42,780 nucleotides of DNA, from assembly GCF_014836755.1 (NCBI RefSeq), contig NZ_JACSQF010000011.1, forward strand, positions 129,230 through 172,009, given 5' to 3'. The position numbers were made by a program, and so were the translations under genes. Source of the DNA: Oerskovia merdavium. GTDB taxonomy: Bacteria; Actinomycetota; Actinomycetes; Actinomycetales; Cellulomonadaceae. Below, one piece after another: positions 26,351-41,116 of the stretch. Each line of letters starts with the position of its first letter. Position 1 is the first letter of the stretch. A model generated the notes under the pieces. It was given only the letters and a program-made list of their open reading frames with translations, was not told where the DNA came from and searched no databases.

Positions 26351-27342
26351 GAGGCGGCGCTCGGGACGAGCAGGACCTTGCCCGTCGTCGCGCGGCCCTC
26401 GAGCGCGCGGTGCGCGTCGGCCGCACGGGCGAGCGGGAACGTCGCGCCCACGCGCACGTCCAGGTCCCCCGAGGCGACGAGCGCGAAGATCTCGTCGGCG
26501 CGCTCGATGAGCTCGGCGCGCGTCGCGGTGTAGTCGTCGAGCTTGGGACGCGTCGTGAACAGCGACCCGCCCTTGTTGAGGCGCTGCAGGTCGAACGGAG
26601 GTACCTGGCCCGAGGACCCGCCGAACAGCACGAGCATGCCGCGGCGGCGCAGCGACGCGAGCGACGCCTCGAACGTGTCCTTGCCGACCGAGTCGTAGGC
26701 GACCGCGACACCCCGGCCGCCCGTGAGGTCGCGCACGATCGCGGGCAGCTCGGTCGTGAGGTCGTCGAGCTCGGCGTAGTTCACGACGTCGGCCGCCCCG
26801 GCCGCGCGCGACAGCTCGGCCTTGGCCTCGGTCGAGACGGTCGTGATGACGCGCGCGCCGCGGCGCACCGCGAGCTGGGTCGCGAGCAGCCCGACGCCGC
26901 CGGCCCCCGCGTGCAGCAGGACGTCGTCCCCGGGCTGGACCGGGTAGGTCGAGGTCACGAGGTAGTGCGCCGTGAGCCCCTGGAGGGCCACGGCCGCCGC
27001 GAGCCGGAGGTCGACCGACCCGGGGACCGGGATCGCGACGTCCGCGGGGACGATCACCTGCTCGGCGTACGAGCCGGACGCGTTGGTCCAGGCGACGTGG
27101 TCGCCGGGCTCGAAGTCCGTGACGCCCGGGCCGACCGCCCCGACGACGCCCGCGCCCTCGGTGCCGACCACGTGCGGGAACTCCATCGGGTAGACCCCCG
27201 CCCGACGGTAGGTGTCGATGAAGTTGACCCCGGCCGCCGCGACGTCGACGAGGAGCTCGCCGGGGCCGGGGACCGGGGTCGGGAGCTCGACGAGCTCGAG
27301 GACGTCGGGGCCACCTGCCTGGAGTGCCTGGATCGCGCGCAT
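26347..27342 (-). CDS. Zinc-independent quinone oxidoreductase (MDR superfamily)
   Basis: A 331-aa NADPH:quinone reductase-like enzyme. The GroES-like domain (1-120) has GVNFIDTYRRAGVYP and GTEGAGVVGAVGPGV, typical of the QOR branch, and lacks the zinc-binding cysteines seen in adhP at the other end of the window. The Rossmann motif is HAGAGGVGLLATQLA (near 145-157). It is followed by VAYDSVGKDTFEASL and FGGSSGQVPPFDL. It sits downstream of the GntR-ABC pair on the minus strand with a 26-nt gap and is coupled to the small membrane protein after it. Confidence 0.93.
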   Translation of the reverse strand: MRAIQALQAGGPDVLELVELPTPVPGPGELLVDVAAAGVNFIDTYRRAGVYPMEFPHVVGTEGAGVVGAVGPGVTDFEPGDHVAWTNASGSYAEQVIVPADVAIPVPGSVDLRLAAAVALQGLTAHYLVTSTYPVQPGDDVLLHAGAGGVGLLATQLAVRRGARVITTVSTEAKAELSRAAGAADVVNYAELDDLTTELPAIVRDLTGGRGVAVAYDSVGKDTFEASLASLRRRGMLVLFGGSSGQVPPFDLQRLNKGGSLFTTRPKLDDYTATRAELIERADEIFALVASGDLDVRVGATFPLARAADAHRALEGRATTGKVLLVPSAAS

Positions 27343-27368
27343 GGGGTCAGCCTAGGCGGGACGTCGGC

Positions 27369-28271
27369 TCAGGCGGTGGCCGGACCCGCCGAGGCCCGCC
27401 AGCGTCCGTGGCGGCGCTCGACGTGGATCGGGTGCGCGAAGCAGCGCGAGACCGCCTCGGAGGTCAGGACCTCGTCCGCACGGCCGGACGCGGAGACCCG
27501 CCCCGGCGCGAGCAGCAGCGCGTGGCTCGTGGACCTGGGCAGCTCCTCGAGGTGGTGGGTCACGAGGACCGAGGCGACCTCGGGGTGCGCGACCCGCACC
27601 GCGTCGATCGTCGCGAGGAGCTGCTCGCGCGCCGCGACGTCGAGCCCTGTGCTCGGTTCGTCGAGCAGCAGCAGCGCGGGGTCGGCGACGAGCGCCCGGG
27701 CGATGATGGTGCGACCGCGCTCTCCCTGCGACAGCGTGGTCCACGGCTCGTGCTCCTTGCCGCCCAGCCCCATGTCGGCAACGAGGGCGCGCGCCCTGTC
27801 GACCTCGGCCCTGGTCGGCTCCCAGCGCTGGCGCCAGTCGATCGTCCCGGTGATCCCGGTCAGGACGACCTCCTGGATCGTGAGGGGCGTGCGCAGCGGG
27901 TGGCGCGGGTTCACGTGGCCGATCCGGCGGTGCAGCGTCTGGACGTCGACGCGCCCGAGCGTGTGCCCCAGCACGTCGACCCCACCGCGCGTGGGGTGGT
28001 TGCGCGCCGCGCACAGGCTGAGGATCGTGCTCTTGCCTGCACCGTTGGGACCGACCAGCGCCCAGTGCTCGCCCGCGCGGACCGTGAGGTCCACGTGCTC
28101 GAGGATCGTGCGGCCGCTGCGGACGAACGCGACGTCGCGCATCGCCAGCACGACGGCGGCGCCCGCCTCGGCCGTCGAGGCACCCGGGGGAAGGGCCACC
28201 CGGGCGTCGCCGGGCGCCGGGCGCGGAGGCGTCACGGTCCCGGGTGCGGCGGAGGCGGTGTCAGTGCTCAC
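27369..28271 (-). CDS. ABC transporter ATP-binding protein, stand-alone
   Basis: A 300-aa ABC ATPase: Walker A GPNGAGKST, Q-loop region near TPLTIQEVVLTG, signature LSQGERGRTIIARAL, Walker B ALLLLDEPSTGLD and H-loop VTHHLEELP. It has an N-terminal Ala/Pro-rich extension of about 40 residues. No permease or binding-protein gene is adjacent. Its overall pattern (isolated ATPase, HHLEE) resembles the YlmA/ModF-like group rather than a typical importer. The GTG at 28271 overlaps the 3' end of the GntR gene by 11 nt. Confidence 0.9.
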   Translation of the reverse strand: MSTDTASAAPGTVTPPRPAPGDARVALPPGASTAEAGAAVVLAMRDVAFVRSGRTILEHVDLTVRAGEHWALVGPNGAGKSTILSLCAARNHPTRGGVDVLGHTLGRVDVQTLHRRIGHVNPRHPLRTPLTIQEVVLTGITGTIDWRQRWEPTRAEVDRARALVADMGLGGKEHEPWTTLSQGERGRTIIARALVADPALLLLDEPSTGLDVAAREQLLATIDAVRVAHPEVASVLVTHHLEELPRSTSHALLLAPGRVSASGRADEVLTSEAVSRCFAHPIHVERRHGRWRASAGPATA

Positions 28272-28947
28272 GGGTGACCTTCTCGTGGACGGAGTCGAGG
28301 TGCCGGCGGCTCGTCGCGGCGGCGCGGTCGGCGTCGCGGTCGCGGACGGCGTCGAGGATCGCCTCGTGGGCGTCCTGGTCGTGCCGGTGGCGCTCGCCCG
28401 CGCCGTCGAGCTCGATCATGTCGACCATCGCCCGACGCAGGCGCGGGACGAACGTCGCGAACAGGTCGGTCAGGACCGCGTTGTGCGCGGCGTCGACGAC
28501 CGCGCGGTGGAAGACCAGGTCGGCGTCGACGTACTCCCGGGCGCGCGCGGTCGGGGAGACCTCGCCACGGCCCGCGAGCGCCCGGGCCATCGCGCGGAGG
28601 TCGGCCGGGGTGCGGCGGGTCGCGGCGAGCCGGGCGGCCTCGGTCTCCAGGGCGCCGCGGACCTCGAGCACGTCGACGATCTCGCCGCGCCGCAGGACCT
28701 CCTCCCAGTCCTCGCTCGCCTCGGCCCGGACGACGTACACGCCCGAGCCCTGGCGGCTCTCGAGCACCCCCCTGCCGGCGAGCTGGCGGACGGCCTCGCG
28801 CACGGTCGAGCGCCCCACGCCGAGCTCGTCGGCGAGCGCCTGCTCGCCGGGCAGCTTGTGGTCGAGCGGCCAGGTGCCGGTGCGGACGCGGTCGAGCAGG
28901 AGCGCGGCGGCCTGGTCGGCGAGGGGGAGCCGGCGGAGCGTGGGCAT
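28261..28947 (-). CDS. GntR-family transcriptional regulator, FadR subfamily
   Basis: A 228-aa regulator: winged-helix N-terminus (LPGEQALADELGVGRSTVREAVRQLAGRGVLESR, split at the wing GSGVYVV) and an all-alpha FCD effector domain (about 85-220) with the acidic and histidine positions expected of metal-binding FCD members (VDADLVFHRAVVDAAHN, HEAILDAVRDRD, SRRHLDSVH). FadR/FCD regulators usually sense carboxylic acids. The ATG at 28947 is behind GAGAGG. A CAACCT-CTC-AGGTTG palindrome overlaps its leader and the divergent leuA promoter, so it may control itself and leuA; the latter is inference. Confidence 0.92.
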   Translation of the reverse strand: MPTLRRLPLADQAAALLLDRVRTGTWPLDHKLPGEQALADELGVGRSTVREAVRQLAGRGVLESRQGSGVYVVRAEASEDWEEVLRRGEIVDVLEVRGALETEAARLAATRRTPADLRAMARALAGRGEVSPTARAREYVDADLVFHRAVVDAAHNAVLTDLFATFVPRLRRAMVDMIELDGAGERHRHDQDAHEAILDAVRDRDADRAAATSRRHLDSVHEKVTREH

Positions 28948-28953
28948 GGGAGT

Positions 28954-28968
28954 CAACCTCTCAGGTTG
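28954..28968. promoter_or_regulatory. Probable GntR operator in the gntR-leuA intergenic region
   Basis: A perfect 6-3-6 palindrome (CAACCT-CTC-AGGTTG) lies 7 bp upstream of the gntR ATG. On the minus strand it is just downstream of a -10-like TAAAGT (28982-28977); on the plus strand it overlaps the -35 of the leu leader promoter. Binding would therefore affect both directions. Autoregulation from such sites is usual for GntR regulators. Confidence 0.5.
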
Positions 28969-28994
28969 TCTGAGGACTTTATCGCCGCTAGCGT
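28966..28994 (+). promoter_or_regulatory. Promoter of leuL-leuA
   Basis: -35 TTGTCT (28966-28971), 17-bp spacer, -10 TAGCGT (28989-28994). Transcription would start at 29001-29002, exactly at the ATG of the leader peptide, giving a leaderless leader-peptide mRNA. Its -35 overlaps the GntR palindrome. Confidence 0.6.
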
Positions 28995-29001
28995 ACCTCC
29001 C

Positions 29002-29046
29002 ATGTCGTGGAGCGCACTCCTTCTTGGTCGCCGCGGCGGGGCCTGA
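29002..29046 (+). CDS. leuL: leu leader peptide (attenuation peptide)
   Basis: A 14-codon frame, MSWSALLLGRRGGA, with three consecutive leucine codons (CTC CTT CTT), two of them the CTT codon that is rare in such a GC-rich genome. It begins at the predicted transcription start with no RBS and ends at TGA 29044-29046, inside the first of a series of competing hairpins before leuA. This is the classic layout of leucine attenuation: ribosome stalling at scarce Leu-tRNA would change the downstream fold. Leucine-rich leaders before leuA are known in Corynebacterium and Streptomyces. Translation is inferred. Confidence 0.75.
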   Translation: MSWSALLLGRRGGA

Positions 29047-29116
29047 GCCGACCGGCTCCCCGCCGTGGGGAACTGCCGTGCGCCGGTCGGACGCCGCCTG
29101 CCGCGCACCGCGCGGC
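29034..29116 (+). promoter_or_regulatory. leuA attenuator: competing hairpins
   Basis: Stem A: CGGCGGGG (29034-29041) with CCCCGCCG (29058-29065), with inner GAGCC/GGCTC. Stem B: CCGACCGGC (29048-29056) with GCCGGTCGG (29082-29090), with inner CCCC/GGGG. A and B share bases 29048-29065 and cannot coexist. Stem C: GCCGCGC-ACC-GCGCGGC (29100-29116) stands 7 nt before the leuA AGGAGA. Stem A overlaps the leader-peptide stop, so ribosome position would choose between A and B. No U-tract is present, so control may act on termination or on leuA ribosome access. Confidence 0.65.
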
Positions 29117-29136
29117 CCGCACCAGGAGACACGACC

Positions 29137-31053
29137 ATGACCACCAGCCCGTTCCCCACGCTGCGCACCCCCGACGGCGCACCGGCCCCCGGCCGGCCGG
29201 CGTGGAATCGCCAGCGCGCCTCGCGCATGCCCTCGCACCGTTACCAGGACGTGTTCTCGCGCGTCGCCGTGCCGCTCACGGACCGCCTGTGGCCCACCCG
29301 CCGCCTCACGTCGGCACCGTTGTGGGTCCCCGTCGACCTGCGCGACGGCAACCAGGCACTGACCGAGCCCATGGACCCCGCCCGCAAGCGCCGCTTCTTC
29401 GAGCTGCTCGTCGCGATGGGGTACACCGAGATCGAGGTCGGCTACCCGTCGGCCTCGCAGACCGACTTCGACTTCGTCCGCCTGCTCGCCGAGACGGACC
29501 TGGCCCCCGAGCACGTCACGATCGTGGTCTTCACGGCCGCCCGGGCGGACCTGATCGCCCGGACGTTCGAGTCGGTCCGCGGTCTGCGCAACCCTGTCGT
29601 GGTGCACCTGTACACCGCGACCGCCCCGACCTGGCGCGACGTCGTGCTGGGCAGGGACCGGGCCGAGCTCTCGGACCTGATCGCCGCCGCGGGCGCCGAG
29701 GTCCTGCGGCACGCGGGCGACGACCCGCGCGTGCGCTTCGAGTTCTCGCCCGAGGTCTTCAACCTCACCGAGCCCGACTACGTGCTCGAGGTCTGCGCGC
29801 GCATGACGACCCTGTGGGACGCGACGCCCGAGCGGCCCGTGATCCTCAACCTCCCGGCGACGGTCGAGGTCGCGACGCCCAACGTCTACGCCGACCAGAT
29901 CGAGCACATGCACCGCAACCTCGACCGGCGCGACGCGGTGATCCTGTCCGTCCACCCGCACAACGACCGCGGCACGGGCGTGGCGTGCGCCGAGCTGGCG
30001 GTCCTCGCGGGCGCGCAGCGCGTCGAGGGCTGCCTGTTCGGCAACGGTGAGCGCACGGGCAACGTCGACCTGGTGACGTTGGGACTCAACCTGCACGCGC
30101 AGGGCGTGGACCCAGAGATCGACTTCTCCGACGTCGACGAGATCCGGCGCACGGTCGTGGACTGCAACCGGATCGATGTGCACGAGCGCCACCCGTACGC
30201 GGGCGACCTGGTGCACACGGCCTACTCCGGGACGCACCAGGACGCGATCCGCAAGGGTCTCGCGCGCCATCGCGCTGATGCGCGAGCGGCGGGCCTCGAC
30301 CCTGCGGACGCCCCCTGGAAGGTGCCGTACCTGCCCGTCGACCCTGCCGACGTCGGGCGCTCGTACGACGCCGTGGTGCGCGTCAACAGCCAGTCCGGCA
30401 AGGGGGGCATCGCCTACCTGCTCGAGTCCGCGTACGGGCTCGAGCTGCCTCGACGGCTCCAGGTCGACTTCGCGCGCCGCGTGCAGGAGCACGCGGACGG
30501 CAGCGGGGGAGAGGTGACGGCGGAGGGCTTGTGGCGCCTCTTCGAGGAGGCGTACGTCCTGCCCGACGGCGGAGGTCGCCAGGTCGTGCCGCTCGCCTGG
30601 TCGGTCGCGCGGCCGGGCGAGACGGACGACGGCGGCGAGCGCCTCGACGTCGTGCTGTCCGTGGAGGTTGAGCGGGTCGAGCGGTCCGCGGTCGGTGCGG
30701 GACCCGTCGACGCGCTCGCGAGCATCCTGGCCGGGCTGGGGCTCCCGGTCGAGGTGCTGGGGCTGACGCAGCAGTCCGTCACCGCGGGCAGCGACGCGGG
30801 GGCCGTGACCTACCTGGAGCACCGTGCCGCGGACGGCTCGGCGGCGTGGGCCGTGGGAGGGACGCGTCGGTGCTGGGCGCGAGCGTGCGGGCCCTGGTCG
30901 CGGCGGCGAACCGCTCCTGATCCGCTCGCGCTCGACCTGCCGGCCGTCGGGGGCCGGCAACGACGTCTCGAGCGCGGCTCGCCTGGAGGCCGAAGGCCGC
31001 CTCGGGGCCGCCGACGGCCGGCCCACCCGACGTGCCCAGAGGCCAGCGGCTGA
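29137..31053 (+). CDS. leuA: 2-Isopropylmalate synthase, frameshifted near its 3' end
   Basis: First committed enzyme of leucine synthesis (acetyl-CoA plus 2-ketoisovalerate). The catalytic TIM barrel (about 60-380) shows [10 protein letters not shown] and the metal motif [21 protein letters not shown] and the C-terminal leucine-sensing domain (about 450 onward) follow. ATG 29137 has AGGAGA upstream. After codon 575 (GGG, 30859-30861) the frame as given departs from the family; reading from G30861 gives [19 protein letters not shown] and a stop at 30918-30920. So one base, probably a G of the run, is missing. The frame in the sequence as given runs on to 31053 (638 aa) with an Arg/Pro-rich nonsense tail. 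The expected protein is about 594 aa. Confidence 0.9.
   Translation: MTTSPFPTLRTPDGAPAPGRPAWNRQRASRMPSHRYQDVFSRVAVPLTDRLWPTRRLTSAPLWVPVDLRDGNQALTEPMDPARKRRFFELLVAMGYTEIEVGYPSASQTDFDFVRLLAETDLAPEHVTIVVFTAARADLIARTFESVRGLRNPVVVHLYTATAPTWRDVVLGRDRAELSDLIAAAGAEVLRHAGDDPRVRFEFSPEVFNLTEPDYVLEVCARMTTLWDATPERPVILNLPATVEVATPNVYADQIEHMHRNLDRRDAVILSVHPHNDRGTGVACAELAVLAGAQRVEGCLFGNGERTGNVDLVTLGLNLHAQGVDPEIDFSDVDEIRRTVVDCNRIDVHERHPYAGDLVHTAYSGTHQDAIRKGLARHRADARAAGLDPADAPWKVPYLPVDPADVGRSYDAVVRVNSQSGKGGIAYLLESAYGLELPRRLQVDFARRVQEHADGSGGEVTAEGLWRLFEEAYVLPDGGGRQVVPLAWSVARPGETDDGGERLDVVLSVEVERVERSAVGAGPVDALASILAGLGLPVEVLGLTQQSVTAGSDAGAVTYLEHRAADGSAAWAVGGTRRCWARACGPWSRRRTAPDPLALDLPAVGGRQRRLERGSPGGRRPPRGRRRPAHPTCPEASG
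30939..30958 (+). terminator. Hairpin downstream of the expected leuA end
   Basis: GCCGGCC (30939-30945) pairs with GGCCGGC (30952-30958), 6-nt loop. It lies 19 nt after the TGA at 30918-30920 that would close leuA in the restored frame, but inside the extended frame. Its position supports 30920 as the natural gene end. There is no U-tract. Confidence 0.4.
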
Positions 31054-31120
31054 CGGGCCACCACCTCTGGCGCGGTCCGCGGCTCCGTCCGGTGTCGGTA
31101 CCCCGTGGCACGCTGCCTGC

Positions 31121-31492
31121 ATGGCTACCCATGCGCATGGCATCCATCACTCGATCGACTACCTCGAGCTGTCCGTCACGGACATGGCCGAGGCGCAGTC
31201 GTTCTACGCCGAGGCCTTCGGGTGGGAGTTCGTCCCCTACGGTCCGGGGTACGCGGGCTTCCGCACCGCGGCCGAGGAGGGGGAGGCAGAGGCGGGTGGT
31301 CTGGCGCTCGCCGACCAGGTCACACGGGGTGGCCCGCTCGTCCTGCTCTTCTCCGCGGAACTCGACGAGTCGCTCCTGCTGGTCCAGGACGCGGGCGGAG
31401 AGATCCTCGAGGGACCGTACGACTTCCCCGGTGGGCGGCGGTTCCACTTCCTCGACCCGAGCGGCAACGAGCTGGGCGTCTGGGGTCGGTAG
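31121..31492 (+). CDS. VOC (glyoxalase/bleomycin-resistance) superfamily protein
   Basis: A 123-aa single-module VOC protein: IDYLELSVTDMAEAQSFYAEAFGWEF at the N-terminus and the closing PGGRRFHFLDPSGNELGVWG motif. His and Glu positions at the usual metal sites are visible (HSIDYLEL, RRFHFLD, GNELG). It resembles the small stand-alone lyase- or dioxygenase-like members; substrate unknown. ATG 31121 has no RBS, so leaderless translation is possible, but the -10 (CACGCT) is weak. The gene sits between leuA and the arginine operon. Confidence 0.88.
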   Translation: MATHAHGIHHSIDYLELSVTDMAEAQSFYAEAFGWEFVPYGPGYAGFRTAAEEGEAEAGGLALADQVTRGGPLVLLFSAELDESLLLVQDAGGEILEGPYDFPGGRRFHFLDPSGNELGVWGR

Positions 31493-31507
31493 TTCCCGAT
31501 TCGACTG

Positions 31508-33796
<2,289 letters not shown>

Positions 33797-33800
<4 letters not shown>

Positions 33801-34773
33801 GCACCCCGACCTCCGAGGACGTCGTGTTCGACACCCGCACCGACCTGACCCCCGGCCAGAAGGCCGAGGTCCTGCTGGAGGCCATGCCCTGGCTCCAGGA
33901 GTTCCGCGGCGCGCTCGTGGTCGTCAAGTACGGCGGCAACGCCATGATCGACGACGAGCTCAAGGCCGCGTTCGCGCGCGACATGGTGTTCCTGCGCCAG
34001 GTCGGCCTGCACCCCGTGGTCGTCCACGGCGGCGGCCCGCAGATCTCCGCGATGCTCGCGCGGCTCGGCATCGAGAGCGAGTTCCGCGGCGGGCTGCGCG
34101 TCACGACCCCCGAGGCCATGGACGTCGTCCGCATGGTCCTCACGGGCCAGGTCTCGCGCGAGCTCGTCGGGCTCATCAACGCGCACGGGCCCTACGCGGT
34201 GGGGCTCTCGGGCGAGGACGGCGGTCTGCTCCAGGCGCAGCGCCGGCACGCGATGGTCGACGGCGAGCCCGTCGACGTCGGCCTGGTCGGAGACGTCGTG
34301 GAGGTCCACCCGTCCGCGGTCCAGGACCTGCTCGACGCCGGGCGCATCCCCGTCGTCTCGACCATCGCCCCGGACCTCGACGACCCCACCCAGGTGCTCA
34401 ACGTCAACGCCGACACGGCCGCCGCGGCGCTCGCTGTCGCGCTCGGAGCCAAGAAGCTCATCGTCCTGACCGACGTCGAGGGCCTGTACACCTCGTGGCC
34501 GGACAAGACCTCGCTCGTCAGCCAGATCACGCGGACCGAGCTCGCCGCGCTGCTGCCCTCGCTCGAGGCCGGCATGGTCCCCAAGATGGAGGCCTGCCTG
34601 CGCGCGGTGTCCGGCGGGGTCCCGCGCGCGACCGTGATCGACGGCCGCGTGGCCCACTCGGTCCTCCTGGAGGTCTTCACGACGCGCGGCAACGGGACCA
34701 TGGTCGTCCCGGACCCGCTCTCGTCGAGCACCACGACGCCCCCCACCGCCCACGTCACCTCGCAGGAGCAGGC

Positions 34774-34777
<4 letters not shown>
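33797..34777 (+). CDS. argB: Acetylglutamate kinase
   Basis: Amino-acid kinase family, 326 aa, phosphorylates N-acetylglutamate. The nucleotide and substrate loops [42 protein letters not shown] and [30 protein letters not shown] (split across the ATP site) are present. The long N-terminal helix before VVKYGG is of the kind seen in the hexameric arginine-inhibited form, so feedback inhibition is likely. ATGA overlaps join it to argJ and argD. Confidence 0.97.
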
Positions 34778-37687
<2,910 letters not shown>

Positions 37688-37947
37688 CGTCCGACGGCCT
37701 GCGGGCTGACAGACTGTGACAGGACACCAGAGGCCGTGACGCGCACGGGGCCGCCTGCCGCACCCGCGTCCGCACGGCCGCACTCGCACGACAGACAGAC
37801 ACGAACGACCCTGCCGACGACGAGGGCGACCCGCTCGCCCGGTCGCCGGCGGGGAGAACCCTCGAGGTCCTCGGCCGACGGCCGGGGCCTCGGCCGCCCG
37901 CGACGAGACGTCCGGGAGCGGCATCGACCTCGGTACCGGGAGCCTGA

Positions 37948-39423
<1,476 letters not shown>

Positions 39424-39430
39424 GGCCTGC

Positions 39431-40072
39431 ATGAGCGTGAGTGCTGAGGTCCTCGCGGACCTCGTTTCCCGCGCGCACGACGGCGCAGCCCGCCTCGGCG
39501 CGGGACGTCCGGCAGGTCCGGGCGTCCCCGTCGGGCCGGGGTGCCGTCTGGTCGTCGTCGACGGCCCGGCCGGTTCGGGCAAGACGACGCTCGCGGCGCA
39601 GCTGGGCGAGGCGCTGCCGGCGCAGGTGGTCCACATGGACGACCTGTACGAGGGCTGGACCGGGATGACCGCGGGGACCGGGCGGCTCGTCGAGCAGGTG
39701 CTCGGCCCGTTGTCGCAGGGCAGGCCGGGGTGCTACCAGCGCTACGACTGGACGCTCGGTGACTTCGCGGAGTGGCACGACGTGCCCCTGGCCCCGTTCC
39801 TCGTCGTTGAGGGGTGCGGGGCCGGGGCCCGCAGGATCGCCGACCTGACGACGCTGCTGGTGTGGGTCGAGGCCGACGACGAGATCCGCCTCGCCCGGGG
39901 GATCGCGCGCGACGGCGACGACGCGTACGACGCCTGGATCGACTGGATGGTCTCGGAGCGTGAGGTCTACGCGGTCGAGGGGACGGCCGAGCGGGCCGAC
40001 GTCGTGCTCGACGGCTTCGGGGAACCGGTGCTGCGACCCGACCGGGCCGCCGGAGGCGTCGCGGACGTCTGA
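39431..40072 (+). CDS. P-loop NTPase, uridine kinase-like
   Basis: A 213-aa cytosolic protein with Walker A GPAGSGKTTLAAQLGEAL, followed by VVHMDDLYEGW, the nucleoside-kinase-like acid pair, and LVVEGCGAG in the place of a Walker B/substrate loop. DDEIRLARGIARDGDDAYDAW resembles a lid. Similar proteins in actinobacteria are annotated as uridine kinase-like without proof of substrate. ATG 39431 is 7 nt after argH with GAGG upstream, so co-transcribed. Confidence 0.85.
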   Translation: MSVSAEVLADLVSRAHDGAARLGAGRPAGPGVPVGPGCRLVVVDGPAGSGKTTLAAQLGEALPAQVVHMDDLYEGWTGMTAGTGRLVEQVLGPLSQGRPGCYQRYDWTLGDFAEWHDVPLAPFLVVEGCGAGARRIADLTTLLVWVEADDEIRLARGIARDGDDAYDAWIDWMVSEREVYAVEGTAERADVVLDGFGEPVLRPDRAAGGVADV

Positions 40073-40180
40073 GGCGACGACCGTCCCGGGCGTGCTCCTG
40101 AGTCGGTCGGTGGGAAGCACCCCCGAAACATGCGGGGCGTAGATTGCGGGGGAGACCCGCGCCGAGCCAGGGAGGCCACC

Positions 40181-40879
40181 GTGCCCGATCCCCTCCGATC
40201 CAGCACCGCCGACCTCCGCCCCGTGCAGGATCCGGACGGACCCGTCCTGGACGTGCCGGCCCGGGGCTGGTTCGGGCGGTCGAGCCTCGAGGTCGCGCGG
40301 GACCTGCTCGGGTCGTCGATCACGCACCGCACGCCCGAGGGCACCGTCACGGTCCGCCTCACCGAGGTCGAGGCCTACGACGGCGAGCGCGACCCGGGCT
40401 CGCACGCCTTCCGGGGGCGCTCCGAGCGCAACCGGGTCATGTACGGCGAGCCCGGTCACCTCTACGTGTACCGGCACCTGGGCCTGCACCACTGCGTCAA
40501 CGTGGTGTGCGGGCCGCTCGGACAGGCGTCGGCGGTCCTGCTGCGGGCGGGCGAGGTGACCGACGGCGTCGAGCTGGCCAGGGCGCGTCGTCTGGCGGTC
40601 GGGGTGTGCGACTCGGACCGGCAGATCGCGCGGGGGCCCGCCCGGCTCGCGGTGGCGCTCGGGCTCGACCTCGACCACTACGGGCTCGACGTGACGGACG
40701 TGGCGGGCGACGTCGTCGTGCACCGGGACACGCGCACGCTGCGGCCCGCGATCGCGACCGGACCACGTGTGGGCGTGAGCGGCGACGGGGGAGACGCGAG
40801 CGTCTACCCGTGGAGGCTGTGGCTCACCGGCGACCCGACGGTCTCCGCCTACCGTCCCGCGTATCGCCGGACGCGCTGA
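40181..40879 (+). CDS. DNA-3-methyladenine glycosylase (AAG/MPG family)
   Basis: A 232-aa monofunctional glycosylase that removes alkylated purines. The core is VARDLLGSSITHR, the active-site Glu in RLTEVEAYDGERDPGSHAFRG, SERNRVMYGEPGHLYVYRHLGLHHCVNVV (split here) and the closing RVGVS...PWRLWLTGDPTVSAYR. GTG 40181 is chosen because AGGGAGG lies 6 nt before it; an upstream in-frame ATG at 40130 adds 17 residues without similarity. A -10-like TAGATT is at 40140-40145. Confidence 0.93.
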   Translation: MPDPLRSSTADLRPVQDPDGPVLDVPARGWFGRSSLEVARDLLGSSITHRTPEGTVTVRLTEVEAYDGERDPGSHAFRGRSERNRVMYGEPGHLYVYRHLGLHHCVNVVCGPLGQASAVLLRAGEVTDGVELARARRLAVGVCDSDRQIARGPARLAVALGLDLDHYGLDVTDVAGDVVVHRDTRTLRPAIATGPRVGVSGDGGDASVYPWRLWLTGDPTVSAYRPAYRRTR

Positions 40880-41116
40880 GGCCTGCGTCCGGCGCGGGCC
40901 GGACGGCCCCGCTCACCCCCGGGCGCCGCCCCGGACAGCGACGCCGATCGCGATCCAGCCCGCCCGCGTGCGACGCGCGGCGTCCACGGAGCAGGGGAAG
41001 TCGGTGCTCGGGGGCGGGACACGGCAGACTAGGACATCGGGCGTGCGCCGGGACGGACGGCGCCCCCGATCCACGCCCTGCGCCGCACCGCGCGCGGGCA
41101 CGACGAAGGAGATGCA

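Noticed and set aside
26410-29046. A plus-strand frame of over 800 codons opposite the quinone reductase, ABC ATPase and GntR genes
   Set aside because: Shadow frame. Only its last 14 codons (29002-29046) have an independent reason to be translated, as the leu leader peptide.
30850-30870. Programmed -1 frameshifting in leuA
   Set aside because: The site GGAGGGAC has only a three-base G-run and is not a recognised slippery heptamer; a missing base is simpler. Kept only as a remote alternative.
28261-31143. A minus-strand frame of about 960 codons through leuA into gntR
   Set aside because: Only its last part (from the ATG at 28947) is a real GntR protein; the rest is the shadow of leuA.
40880-41116. 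T-box or other riboswitch before tyrS
   Set aside because: No specifier loop, T-box core or known aptamer motif is visible in this GC-rich 237-bp gap.
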